Source: Quillaja saponaria
Lineage: Eukaryota > Streptophyta > Magnoliopsida > Fabales > Quillajaceae
DNA: 64,000 nucleotides
Direction of reading: 5' to 3'
Assembly: GCA_029379385.1 (NCBI GenBank)
Contig: CM055618.1
Location: 568,134-632,133, forward strand
Shown here: one piece after another, positions 23,346 to 35,383 of the stretch
How the letters are laid out: the number at the start of each line of letters is the position of its first letter
Numbering within the stretch: position 1 is the stretch's first letter
Program-made: the position numbers and the translations under genes
Notes under the pieces: model-generated
What the model was told of the DNA's origin: nothing
Seen by the model: the letters and a program-made list of their open reading frames with translations, nothing else
Databases searched by the model: none

Positions 23346-25700
23346 CTTTCTCCAGGCACTATCTCAAAGTGATACCTACAAGCAGACCATGATTATCAAA
23401 TTACAATGTTTGTTCACGAACGAGTCTCAGGTTCATGTTGGTACTGATGACTTTGCACATACATTTGACTATATAAAGGCCATAACTATAGCTACAAGGA
23501 GATAATTGATAAGCTTAATAGGTTTCTTTTTGGAAGATGTGGTATATAAATTGCCAAACATATGCAGCAGCAATTACTTTTCAGTAAAAAAAATTCGCTC
23601 TGTTAAGATCAGTTCAGCATTAATTAAATGTGAGCTGTTTAAGGTGCTACACATCTATTGATGTCAGTCATGGTTGGGCTTGCACATAAGGAAGAAATCC
23701 ACATCAAATGCTGTAGGATCTTTAAACTGCTTATTTATCTGCCAAGGATACTTAAATATTGAGTTTGAGCTTCTAACGTGGATGCCTTAATGCTTTCTTA
23801 TACCAGGATGATGTTATTTACCTTTGTGGCATGCCATTTACTGCAAAGGTCTCGAAGTGAAGAGATAGTAAACAAAGTTGACAAACTAATTGGCAACTGA
23901 ATTTATTTTTTCTTCACTTTGTTGTACTTGTACTCCTAAATATGTGCAAAATAAATTCACAATAAGAAACCTGGAATAATAAGTCTTAACACAAGGTGAA
24001 AGAGAATAAGAGATGTCTCCAAATGATTCTTAGCTAAAGAGTCCATGTATCAGGATATTCCTATTATACATTAAGATTTCAAACCCCAAACTTTCTAAAT
24101 AAAAGAACAGATGTGACAAAATCAAGAACAAGAAGTATGTTTAAGATGGAAACAGAAATTCCATAGGCAACAACCTGGTTCATAACAGCTCATAGACCTA
24201 AGAACTTAAATGGTTAAACAAGAATCACCTATGTAATTGTTATGCCTGTTAATCTTCTAATCATTTTTCTTATCCGTCCATTTCCAAGTAGCAGACACAC
24301 AAAAAATTCTAGCTACTGAAACAGTAACAAATTCAACAAATTTTAACAAACTGACAATATAGAAGAAGAATAAAGCTGGTCCATTCACAAAATATCCAAA
24401 ACAAAGCACACTGTGCCTAGATTATAATCTATGCTTGGTTTGCTGCAAATATTGATGACAGTTAAATTTAAGAAGCCAACAACAACAGGATGAAGCAATG
24501 CACAATTATTAGCTAAAGAATGCAGGTATCAGGATATTCCTATTATACATTAAGATTTCAAACCCCAAACTTGAAAAGAACAAATGTGACAAAATCAAGA
24601 ACAAGAAGTATGTTTAAGATGGAAACAGAAATTCCATAGGCAACAACCTAGTTTATAACAGCTCATAGACCTAAGAACTTAAATGGTTAATCAAGAATCA
24701 CCTACGTAATTGTTATGCCTGTTAATCTTCTAATCATTTTTCTTATCCGTCCATTTCCAAGTAGCAGACAAGCAAAAAATTCTAGCTACTGAAACAGAAA
24801 CAAATTCAACAAATTAACAAACCGACAATATAGGAGAAGAATAAAGTTGGTCCATTCACAACATATCCAAAACAAAGCACACTGTGCCTGATTATAATCT
24901 ATGCTTGGTTTCCTGCAAATATTTATGACAGTTAAATTTAAGAAGCCAACAACAACAGGATGAAGCAATGCACAAAACTTCATTTTCTGCTTAGTTCTTT
25001 TTGTTTTCCTTTCTTTTAAACTGCATTTTGGGATCAAATTTCTGAAGCTGCTAATTTCAGAAGTAGACATGAAGATATTCCTAGTTGGTTTAGTTGAAGA
25101 TCGCCAATTGGGAGACTGTTGATCATCTTCTTGTCGTTTCCAGATGATTGTGTGCATATGAAATTTAACTTTCTCTAATTTTCATTGGTCTGTAAACGGT
25201 CATTAGCAGGAGAAAAATACTAGGGCAGCTGCTTCTGAATACCTCATGTGATGAATCTGGTTGGAGAGAAATCCTAGACAATTGATGACCAAGAACGTTC
25301 ACTGGGTGTAGTTGTCAAGTCTTTTTTCTTTCTTTTCTAGCTTGAGAGATATTTAAGAGATATGCATTTAAAATATTTCATATGTACATGGAGAGTCTTT
25401 GGATTTTTCTGAAATTGGATTTCTTTTGCGGAACTATAATATTCGCTACAACCCGTGAAGCAAATTATCAAAGAAATCCCCAACAGAAGCAAAACATATA
25501 AAAGCATATATTTTCTTTCAAAGCCTACAATGCAAAATACCCATCGACCATAGCTAGATACCCAGTAACACATAAAACAGAAACAAACGGGGCAACATCG
25601 GAAAAGCAAAGAACAAGTACTAAGACAATAACAAACAAGTAAGTGACTGTTTGCACCTGAAAATGGTTGATAACGCTCACACCCTTGCAAATGAATTAGG
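23346..25700 (-). promoter_or_regulatory. Predicted 5' UTR exon, leader intron and proximal promoter of the coiled-coil gene
   Basis: A splice acceptor (TTGTAG/GTATCAC) lies at 23375/23376, 30 bases upstream of the ATG. A matching donor (CATTTTCAG/GTGCAAAC) lies at 25656/25657. This predicts a 2.3 kb leader intron. The same donor context (CATTTTCAG/GTACC, followed by 'aacagtcactt') occurs upstream of the aminoacylase gene at 50258. The transcription start would be upstream of 25700. The splice sites are seen; their use is inferred. Confidence 0.45.
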
Positions 25701-25930
25701 AATTGAGAAGGAGAAAGCACCCCACAACTGAAAGGAATTATTCAGTTGTAAACTCCGGTGGCGTCACTGATTTAGTTGTAAATTTGGGTACTCCTTGAAC
25801 AATATGATTGAAAAAGAGGAAGCACCCCACCCATGATTTTGTTCTGTCCTTCCTTTCTTTGAATCCTCTAGTCCTGTTTTGGGAACGAGCAGTTAGATTC
25901 TCAAACTTGAATAATGCTAAGACAGACTAC
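23900..25930 (-). repeat. Duplicated upstream segment, copy X (paralogue of 48600-50430)
   Basis: Collinear similarity to 48600-50430 runs from 'ttgtacttgta' and 'aaataaattca', through 'tctccaaatgattctt', 'agaacaagaagtatg', 'caagcaaaaaattctagcta' and 'attgggagactgttgatcat', to 'aggaattgagaagga' and 'gattctcaaacttgaa'. It spans the predicted leader intron and promoter. The coding sequences on the two sides are unrelated. Confidence 0.8.
24032..24975. repeat. Tandem duplication, unit 479 bp, within copy X
   Basis: 'agctaaaga' followed by 'tatcaggatattcctattat' occurs at 24032/24048 and again at 24511/24527. The two units stay nearly identical through 'gcctgttaatcttctaatca' to 'aacaacaggatgaagcaatg'. 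Copy Y at 48.7-49.2 kb has only one unit, so the tandem step came after the X/Y duplication or was lost in Y. Confidence 0.85.
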
Positions 25931-25998
25931 ACTCGAGAATAGTAAATGAGTTTGTTAACCTTTTTGCTTTCTCAGGATATGGAATAATGTGTTGAATT

Positions 25999-26590
25999 GG
26001 GCCTAGTTTGGAAGAGAAGAATTTAATTTATTTTAATATAATTTAAATTATTTTTAATGGTTAGAATAAATTATTCAAGTGAAAGAATTTAAATGAATTA
26101 AATTAAATTATAGTATATGAAATATTATTATAATTAATAGAATTTAATTCATTTTAATACTTTTATAAAATTACTCTTGCATTAATAAATAAAAAAATTC
26201 TTATAAAAGTAACTAATCATTAATACAGATCTAATATAATATAAGATAGGAAGAGAAATGAGGGGAGGGGAGGGGAGGGGAAGAAGGGAAGATATGAGAT
26301 AAGAAATGAAGGAGGAAGAGGAAGGAGGGGTTATGATTTTTGAGATGTGAATATGAGAAAAGATAAAAATAGAGGGTATATATGTATTTTTAGTCTAATT
26401 GAATTGAATTCGTAACAAATCATACCAATCTTGATAAGAATTCAAAATAAAAAAAAATATTATAAAAATATGATTTAGAATAAATTAAATTATCATAAAA
26501 GGTAGATACTAAACACAAGATTTTAATCAAAATTTATTTAGAATGAATTGAATTCTAAAATTTTTGTGATTCCAAATACAAGCAAATTAT
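25999..26590. repeat. MITE-like AT-rich element (possible PIF/Harbinger-type ends)
   Basis: GGGCCTAGTTTGGAA near the left side and 'gattccaaatacaag' near the right are approximate inverted repeats, in the style of 'GGGC.TGTTTGG' elements. The body is dominated by 'aatttaatt' motifs. The termini are not exact. Confidence 0.3.
26261..26280 (+). other. G-quadruplex-forming run
   Basis: Four runs of four G separated by single A, followed by further purine-rich sequence to about 26330. This meets the standard intramolecular G4 pattern in an otherwise AT-rich region. Confidence 0.7.
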
Positions 26591-27479
26591 ATTTGCTTAT
26601 ATCTATTCAAAACACATTCATTATTTGAAAAAAAAAAGAAAAAAAATTAAAGACTAAAATTCATATTTTGGATTATTAGGAACTAGCCTCATCGTGTAGG
26701 GTAAAGCTCTCTTAAGGCATACTGATATGTTTGTCTGCTCATATAAACTTTTTCTATCTTTTTTTTTTCTCATATATTAACATCTTATATGCGTGTTCAA
26801 ATATTTATTTAAAATAAAAAATCTTTAAAATATGTTTGTATACACGAGTAATGAGACAATTTATTAGTGTTGGATTGACTCATTTTAATTAAAAATTCAC
26901 ATCAATCTCTTTCTTTATATGATTTCGTTAAGTCACATCTTTAATTTTATTTTATTTTTAAATAAGTCCTAAATATTAAATTAAATATTTTCTTACATTT
27001 TCACCTTTATATTTTTAAAGTTTTAGGTTTAAAATATTAATTAAATAATACAAATTTTTTAAAAAAAATCATATAATATATATTAAAAAACTAATAATTT
27101 TTTGATATAATTATTAATTTAAGAGTAAAAATTTCAAAAAATTAATAATATTCTTTCATCCTTTCATTTCAAAAAATATTTTTTTTGAGACTAAATTTAT
27201 ATTTATCACTTGTTTACCTTCTTTTTCAAAAAAAAAAAAATGCTTTAATTTATCTTTAAATTCATACAAGATTTTAATTTTAGAATTCATAACATGATAA
27301 AATAAACTAAAAAAAAAATATTCAAACCTATTTTATTCAATATTGAAATTTATCTGTGTATGCATAAAATATTTTCTTTTTTATTTTATTACAAATAATA
27401 CAATAAAATTAAACAAATTGAGTTAAAATGTATTGCTATTAAGAGTAAGAAACTAAATGTAAGTGACAATATAGAAAAG

Positions 27480-27680
27480 TATAAATATAAGGATATGACA
27501 TTTTGGTACTTTAAAAATAAAATTGGGATTTTTTAATATCTTTTTTTAAAAAATTTATTAAACATCGTTAGTTTTTCATCCATCTAAGAGGGAGTGCCAT
27601 ATTCCCCAAAGTTTAGATCCTATTGTCATTTTGTTGAATTACTTAGAGAGAATAATGTAATTTACACTAGTACATAACTA
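27480..27680. repeat. Half-copy of the long-TIR element (right terminal repeat)
   Basis: The order 'gttagtttttcatccatcta', 'gagggagtgccat', 'ccccaaagtttagatc', 'gtcatttt' and 'taatttacac' parallels the right terminal repeat of the element at 51186-52196. No matching left end was recognised here. Confidence 0.45.
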
Positions 27681-28431
27681 TAAAAATATAGAATAAAATT
27701 TGGTGCCACAAAAGAATAAGGAGGAGAGGGGATTAATTCATTTTTCTTTAATTAAAACCATTTGTAGTTATTACAAAATGAGAGTCTTTTTTGAAATTAC
27801 TTTTTTTACTTAGTTATAGTAGATTCTGTCAACTTAAAATAATAAAAATTTAGTTTTGTTTTATCTTTTATATTTTTATTGAAAAGTACAAGAGAGGAAG
27901 GATTTGTTTCAAGTTAATTTTTCTTTTTAGTTGGTTATAGTGGAATCAAAAAACCCCTCAACTAAAAAAATAAACTAAAAGGGTAAAAAAATAGTTTTTT
28001 AAAAAAATAAAAATAAAATTTTGAGTAGTTTTAAGGAGAAGAAACATTTTCTTTAAAAAAAAAAAAAATTATCTTTGATTTACTTTGACTGGATTAATTA
28101 AAAATTAGATTTTTCAAATGTTATTTTTTTATTTTATTTTATTTTTTTAGTTCGAAGAGGAAGGGTAGCTCATTTGTGGAAGGTATGTTTTGTTTAAAAA
28201 AAATAAAAATAAAAATTAAGTGTACAAAATATCCTTCCAAATCAATTACTCTTATAAAAAGTGTAGCGCTAAAATTTACATGAAATTGCAAAAAAAAAAA
28301 AAAAAGGTGCTATATTCCTATACATGTACCCTTTTCAATTTAGCCTACAAATTTTATAAAAATAAATACCATGAATACATAAAAATTTAGACATTATTAA
28401 TAAATAAGAAAGTGTCATCTATCACTAGAAT

Positions 28432-28897
28432 TAAGGGTGTGCATGGGTCGTATCACTACCCGAAAGTACCCAAACCAAAAAAATATGAATAGTTTAGTTA
28501 GAGTATTCGGTTATCCAAAATTTATTAATATTTCACTAAAATTAATTTAAAATTTTTTTTTTCAACCTCGTGTTTTTAAAATTCATTAGTTACTATAAAA
28601 GAAAAATACAAAAATCATAATATATCAACATGTTCAACACAAATAAAAATATTAAATTATAAATTAACACAAAAATATATTAAAAAGTATATTATATAAT
28701 CTAATTATTTTTATTTTGGGTAACCACAAGTACCCATGCATACTTTACTTCATTATTCGTATCTGAACCGAAAATAACGGGTATTAAATTTAACTACCCA
28801 AAACCGAATTGAATAATGAAAATACCTGAATTAAACCGAACCAAATTATCGGTTCTATTTGGGTATTCAGTTATCTTGGGTTTTTTGCATAGCCCTA
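28432..28897. mobile_element. hAT-like MITE with 8-bp target duplication
   Basis: The 466 bp element runs from TAAGGGTGTGCATGGG to TTTTGCATAGCCCTA. Its ends are imperfect inverted repeats (TAAGGGTGTGCA against TAGGGCTATGCA). It is flanked by ACTAGAAT (28424-28431) and ACTAAAAT (28898-28905), a 7/8 match of the length expected for hAT. Internal sequence is rich in 'acccgaa' and 'cggttat' motifs and has no coding potential. Confidence 0.6.
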
Positions 28898-28949
28898 ACT
28901 AAAATCAACTACATTTTAGTTAGAGTAGGCTTATGTTTTACTAGCCTCT

Positions 28950-30502
28950 TGCAAGTAGGTAGGAGAAAAAAGAGTTTAAGAGTTTGTAAGTGCGTAGGAG
29001 AAATTATAAATGGGTGGGAGATAATGTAAAAAGGTGGGAGAGTGAAGGAACACATGTAGTTATTAAGAAACTAGAGAATCCGAGAATTTAGGGTTCTGAC
29101 CATGACAAAGGTGGTGATGGAAGTGTCAGCAGCCGGAAAGAGAGGCAGGGACAGGATAACGTCTTAAGATTTATAGTGCTGACTTAGCCAACAAAAATAA
29201 AAAATCGCTAGATATATGATTGGTCAATAAATGACGGTGGATTTAGTGGTGCAAGTACTACCAGTAATGGTCAAGAAAGACTCCAAACAAGTCCCAAATT
29301 ATGTGAGGCTTAGGAATGAAACTCTAGTTTCTGAGAATCAATTTGGCTTTATGCCAAGAAGATCTACAATTGAGACTATTTTCTTACTTAGGAGATTAAT
29401 AAAGAAATATAGAGAAAAAAGAAAAGATCTTCATATGGTCTTTATTGATTTAGAAAAAGCGTATGATAAAGTGTCAAGATAAGTCATATGGTAGGTACTC
29501 GAGAAGAAGAAAGTCCCAAATAAATAAGTAGAAGTTATTAAAGATATGTATGAGGGAGTAATGAGTAGGGTGCGGACCGTAGATGGTATAACTGGAGAGT
29601 TCCCGATCACAATAGGTATTCACCAAGGTTCATCCTTAAGCCCTTACCTATTTGCTTTAGTCATAGATGAACTTACCTATAATATTCAAGATAGGGCTCC
29701 ATGGTATATGATGTTTGCCGATGATATAGTGTTGATAGAAGAAACTAGAGGAGGTTTAAATTATAAACTAGAAATGTGGATGAACGCTTTAGAATCTAAA
29801 GGCCTTAGGTTGAATCGGACAAAAACTGAGTATATGGAGTGTGATTTCAGTGAAACTAGAGGAGGCCCAAATGAAATAATTTTGGACGGTTAAACAATCC
29901 CTACAAAGGATGTGTTTAAGTATTTAGGTTCGTTTATAAAAAAAAGATGGCGCAATTAAGCATGATGTAAACCATATGATCAAGGCAGGATGGGTGAAGT
30001 GGCAAAGTGTTTCAGGAGTTTTATGTGATCCTAAAATCCCGAATAGATTGAAAGGAAAATTTTTCAGGACGGTAGTGAGACCAGCTATGATATATGGTAC
30101 CGAATGTTGGGTAATTAATAAGCAACACTCGCATAAGATGGAAGTAGCCAAGATGAGAATATTGAGATGGATGATCGGACATACAAGAAAGGATAGAATA
30201 AGGAATGAGGAGATCCATACGAAGGTGGAACTAGCACCTATTGAGAAGAAAATGAGGGAGAATCGCCTACGTTGGTTTAGACATATCCAATAGACGCAGT
30301 GATTAAGAAAGGTGACTTGGTACAGGTGTCAGGTGTTAGACGTGGTAAGGGTAGACCGAAACTTACATTGGGGACAATTATCGAGAAAGATATGGCTACT
30401 CTAGGGATTACTGAAAATGTTGTCTCTGATTGATGCAAATAGAGAAAAATGATTCATATAGCCAACCCCAACTAGTTTGGGATTTAAGGCTTAGTTGAGT
30501 TG
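28950..30502 (+). mobile_element. Degenerate LINE (RTE-type) with reverse transcriptase
   Basis: The frames at 29231-29482, 29546-29893 and 29976-30293 together give RT motifs in order: [57 protein letters not shown] (the FADD catalytic centre) and RTKTEYMEC. They are followed by the C-terminal part YGTECW and MRENRLRWFRHIQ, typical of plant RTE-like LINEs. TAA after KVSR, a TAA near 29892 and frameshifts disable it. The 3' end 'gattcatatagccaacccca' to 'cttagttgagttga' is shared with the copies at 20285 and 42274. The 5' end is truncated near 28950, so no endonuclease was seen. Confidence 0.85.
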
Positions 30503-30930
30503 ATATACTAGAAATCAATTATTAAATTTAAAGAATAAAAAATCAATAAAAGAACGAATCAGCAGCTCAATCAAACAATTGAAATACACTTAGCTACATA
30601 ATAAAAACTAAAGTTGAAAAAAAAAAAAAGGCGTTTAATGAAGTATAATTTTAGCTTCACTAAAGCTCAACTGATTCTCACAAGCCACCTGCTGAATCCT
30701 TTTTCTGAAGTTGATTCATCATTGAAACATTAAGCGCTAAACATTATAATGAAGAGTTGAAGAATGAATCACATTGTTTTATTAGCCACTGAAGCTCCCA
30801 CCAGTATGCAATTAGTCGAAACCTTTTAATAGATAAAGCTCACTGCTATATTTAAATGATAACATATGTTCCAGAGTCGACCGAACAACTGGTATGTATT
30901 GAAACTTAAGCATTCCTTCATCTAATCCTA

Positions 30931-31579
30931 TTCATAAGGATGTTGTGTCTAGTCTGGATTTGAACAAGGTCAAATCTGACACAAAAACTCGTATCAATGT
31001 ACAATGAGCCAAAAACGAGCACAACAGTTCAAGTTGCACCAAACTGAGAAATACATGTTTGAAGCAACCTCAAAAGCATTTTTTAGATTTCCTCTCTAAA
31101 CTAAATTCTTTTAACGGGTCTTTTCTACTAAAAAATGACTATATTGTCAAAGCAAGTCTGTAAAACTTAGTCAGGCAACCTAAGTAGAATAGTTCTTAAG
31201 AAAGGCAAAAACAAAAGTCGTTGAAATATACCAACTCTTTCCAAGCAACCTTGAGAATTTGAAGATCTTAAACTTTCATATTTCATGTATTCATGTATTT
31301 TTCATACTGAGCTAAGATAATTTGTGTTTATTCTTAGATGAAAAGATTTTGAGTTTTGTGGAAAATTAAATATTTGTCTATATATTCATAAAATTTTGTT
31401 TCATGGTGAATAACATCATAAAAATTTTAAAAAAAAATAGAAAAAATAAAAATAATCATGTTATTGATATTGTCCAATATGTATTTAATTTTTTATAAAA
31501 TAATCAAGTTAAGGTAAAAAAATAAATAAAAGGATATGATTTGATACTCTTCGATAATGAATTTGAGAAATAACTAGGA

Positions 31580-31628
<49 letters not shown>

Positions 31629-32408
31629 AAAGAAAAAAAGTTATTATGATGTGTAAAAAAATTGACATGTCACCATTTTTCTGTGACTATTTTTTGATGG
31701 AGTGCCTTAAACGATATAAAAAAGAAATATAAGTATATCAAACAATATAATAAAAAATGTGAGTGCGTCAAATGATATAAAAATAAATAAAATTGGTGTC
31801 TACTTTAAGAATAATTTTTAAGTTGAAATTCACAATAGTTAGTTAACTCTAAATTAAAATGAAATATTTAATCTTTTCTTTCTTTTTTTTTGGCGTAGAA
31901 ATATTTAATCTGCCCAAGCTATAAATATAAGCAGAAAATCTAAATAGAAGGATTTTTGTTTAGCCAAGGAAAAAAACCTAATAGATAACCAAGTTCCTAA
32001 AATGATATACTAATATAAATGAGTGACAATTCTCATGATTTTAACAAAAAATGATTGTGACTTGGTGATTAAAGTATCTGGAATCTCTACAAACCAACGA
32101 ATTAGGCAGCAACTTGAAGCCCCCTAAATCAAAGACCATATTTCATTTTTACCTAATAGAGCTTTCCATATATACTTTGTAATGGACCGTCCAGCAATGT
32201 TAGTCATCTAAATAGAACAATACAATAGGAAAAAGAAGAAAAAGAAAACAGTAAACCATTCAAAGAAGTACAAGAACTGCACATCTACAACTTTTCTGTT
32301 GTAGGCATAAAAACAATTGTTTACTGGCTAATAGAAAGCAAGAAATAACTTGAGGTAAATTTGTTATGCTACAAACCATGTCTTTAACAATATTATACCT
32401 TTTATCAA
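30931..32408. repeat. Segmental duplication copy A: aminoacylase 3' flank joined to intron 3
   Basis: 31-31.9 kb is collinear with 41567-42907 (3' flank of the aminoacylase gene). From 31910 ('ctgcccaagctataaatata') to 32408 it is collinear with 44782-45287 (aminoacylase intron 3, start of it in plus coordinates). The 1874 bases in between, which contain coding exons 4 and 5, are missing. It is therefore a non-coding relic of a duplicated aminoacylase gene. It includes a (TA)n run at 31584-31626. Confidence 0.75.
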
Positions 32409-33740
32409 CAGTGCATCTAGTATGGAAGAGATTTTCACGTTGCTCAATATCCACCTTTGCTTGGGAATTCAAAACTCATCGAATTACAAATAGCTCTCCT
32501 TCATTGGCATATTCCACAACCCCCTCTTCTTTACACTCTTCTTTTATGGCTGCCTCATCCTTACTTTTGATTTTCCCTTGATTATCTTGAATTACCATCA
32601 CTCTTTTATTAGGACATTCAGAAGCAATATGCCCATGGCCAAGACATTTGAAGCACTTGATATCTAGGCTCTTTTTATGTGGTAGGTTAGAAACACCAAC
32701 CTGCTCTTTGCTTTTGGCTAAATCTACTAGCAGTTTACTTGAATCCACTACATTCTTCCTTTGTGCATTCCTCTTGGAAGCAGTCCATGGGGATGTGGAG
32801 GTGGCATTAGGTCAAGTGGCTCCCTACTTTGATGCACCTCTTTTGCACTACCTTTCCACCTTAATGGCAAGTTTAATGACATCCTCCAAAAAGACATAAG
32901 GTTGTAACTCAACTGCATCTGTAACTTCTTTATTCAATCCCCCCAAAAACTTAGTAATGGTTTGTTCTTGTGGTTCTTGTAATTCACATCTCATCATTAG
33001 CATTTCAAACTCCTTCACTTAATCTTCAACACACATTCCCCCCTGTCTTAGGCTTTGCATTCTAATATTCAATTCTTGCTTATAATATTTAGGAACAAAA
33101 TGCTTATGCACTAGTCTTTTCATGAGCCTTCAATTTTTAATGTCTCATACCCCATCCCTCCTATGTTGAGCTTTTAAATTCTCCCACCATAAATTAGCAT
33201 AATCTGTAAATTCAAAGGCAGCTAATTGACATTTTCTAACCTCTGAATAATCTTGGCATTCAAAGACTTTCTCAACTCGTTGCACCAATTCCATGTATTC
33301 TTCCGGTGAGCTAGTTCCTTTGAATGGAGGAATCTTCAACTTCAAGTTATTTCTAATCCTCCATTGTTGCCTCCTTGGACGTGGTCTCTCATCCTCTTTT
33401 TCATCAAAGTCATCATATTCTTCATCAAAGTCATCCTCTTCTCCATTTTCCTCATCAACATCATGGTCAGCCCTTCTTAGTTCTTGCCGCATATGTGGCT
33501 GGTTTTGACGTTGCATGGTTAAACTCTTTATGGCATGACCTATTTGGTCTATTTGTTCCATCATCTTCTCTTGTCTTCTTCATTGAATTCCAATAACTTG
33601 AGCTTGGTCCATGGAATGACCCCTAGGGTTGGTGGGATTATTTTGGTCGTTCATTGTTTAGATTTTTGGGCAGAATTTTGTTTGGTAACAATCACTCCCT
33701 CACGTGTTTCACTCAAAAACCTTATGCTCTAATACTAAGA
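32409..33740 (-). pseudogene. Ty3/gypsy gag and start of protease, broken
   Basis: The gag ATG is at 33654. The frame carries a stop after about 25 codons and resumes as MMEQIDQIGHAIKSL. It continues through an acidic stretch and then the retrotransposon gag core: LKIPPFKGTSSPEEYMELV, FEFTDYANLWWENLK. After a degenerate middle a CCHC zinc knuckle follows (CFKCLGHGHIASEC, near 32650), then GELFVIR, a TGA in place of Arg, and VLNSQ with ENLFHTRCTVDK, the start of the protease region. Pol is cut off at 32408, where aminoacylase-derived sequence begins. A degenerate PBS (TTAGTATTAGAGCATAAGG, minus strand) lies at about 33721-33740. Confidence 0.8.
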
Positions 33741-34300
33741 TGATGTACCCGAGTAAAATAGATTACTGGAAATTATATAAGGATGGTTGATTATGAATTT
33801 TGAGCAGTTAAAAAGAAAAGAAAAGAACTCCTGCAACCTTGAATGATAAGGAATCATCAGCCACGATCAAGAACTATAAGGTTGATTCGCCGCACTCTTA
33901 GAAAGAGGATTGAAGACTGATAAGAATCGAGTTTAATTTTGCCACTAAACAAGAACTTGTTTAGATAAGAAATAAGAAATTTGCAATAAGCAATTATAAT
34001 AATATTTCAGCAAAAACTTTCTAGCATTACTGCATACAATGAGTTTTATAAGCCTTGGAATAACCCTTCAAGCATAGGTAAACACAAAACAAAATTAAAT
34101 ACTTTGACTATAAAAGCATATTCCAACTCATAAGTATTAATGAAAAGCATAAAAACAAAACAAAAGATAATAGGAAATAGGAGAGTTCTTAAAATTCGTC
34201 CTAATTTATGTTCTAGAACAGACTTCACCAAAATAGCCTTAGCTTCCTCCAAAGACCCCAAATGGCATACCATTTGATGTGTTGGAAACTAGACTCATAG
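33741..34300 (-). mobile_element. Probable 5' LTR region of the gypsy fragment
   Basis: Directly beyond the degenerate PBS lies TGATGTACCCGAGTAAA (plus strand), where the LTR should start in this orientation. The far limit is uncertain. 'ggaaactagactcatagatc' near 34285 is a phrase I associate with plant LTR leader regions. Confidence 0.3.
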
Positions 34301-35383
34301 ATCTTTCCAAGGGTAAGTCATTCATCACGTACTTCTTAGGTATGAATTACCATAACTAATTCTCATCCATGTCCACACAAGAGAGAAGGTTGATCAAATT
34401 GGGCTTGGGTTCATGCTTATCCATATCGGGCTTCAAGTCTTCAAATTTGGTTGAACTCCCCCCTAATGTTCATGGCAACTTGGTTTTGAATTTGTTTGGC
34501 TCTTGCTCTAGTAAGAGGTCCTAAATAAGGCTCCTCTTGATTTTAGACAATCTCATCAATACTATAATGCACATCACCCATCCTCTATACAGCCAAGGTT
34601 AGCTATTAGGTGTAGCTCAAATGCTAGAACTTGTTGTACATAGCCATGTTTTTGATATGTTTTCGATCCTTTCACATAATCAATACAATCAACCGTTATG
34701 ATAGGCCAACAATAACCGTATATTTTGTTAGCCCTAAAAATATACCCTAATTGATTTTGATGATAACATGGTATGTTCACAAACTTATTTTTTTTCTATA
34801 ACTATGCTTAGACATAATGCTTATAGTTGCGTATCTCATGCTTAGACATAAAACTTTAAATGGACCTAATTAAATCTTTTAATTTTTTAAGAGATTGTAA
34901 TAAAATTAAGCCATACGATAATTATATTTGTATGAATGTATTGACATTGTTACCCTTAACTCAATTTTAAAAAAGTAGCCATATGCATGTGTTTATGCAC
35001 ATGCCAAATAATTTTTTTTTAAGTGTACAGGGATAATCTTAAGTTTTTGAGTCCTATTTAAAAGATAAGTAAATTATTAACATAGAGAAAGTAAATATTT
35101 AATTTAACTGAGTAGATAGGATAATGAGATGTTATTAATAGAAAGAAAGTAAGTTTTATATATTTTTTAATTAATTTATATTATTTTAAAATATGAGATT
35201 GTAAGGATATTTTGACTTATACAATAATATTAATAATATTATAAACACATACACAAAAAAAGAAAATGTGAATTTAATTGATAGGGGTCAATTGGTGAAT
35301 CCAAGTAAATGAATTCCACCCACCTCATCGTAAGGTCTCTTGTCCATTAAACGGTCACAATTGACCGAGTCATTTTTATCAAA
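34301..35383. other. No gene recognised
   Basis: AT-rich DNA between retroelement remains and a minisatellite. No coding, RNA or clear transposon signal was seen. Confidence 0.4.

Noticed and set aside
24786..25157. 123-codon minus-strand frame in the duplicated leader
   Set aside because: Part of it reappears at 49046-49291 and 49346-49615 only because the DNA is duplicated. The frame is broken between copies.
25337..25720. 127-codon minus-strand Cys-rich frame
   Set aside because: It falls on the predicted leader intron and 5' UTR. The homologous segment at 50047-50235 does not keep the frame, so it is unlikely to be coding.
31584..31626. (TA)n tract as a promoter or origin
   Set aside because: A simple microsatellite inside duplicated non-coding DNA; nothing ties it to a function.
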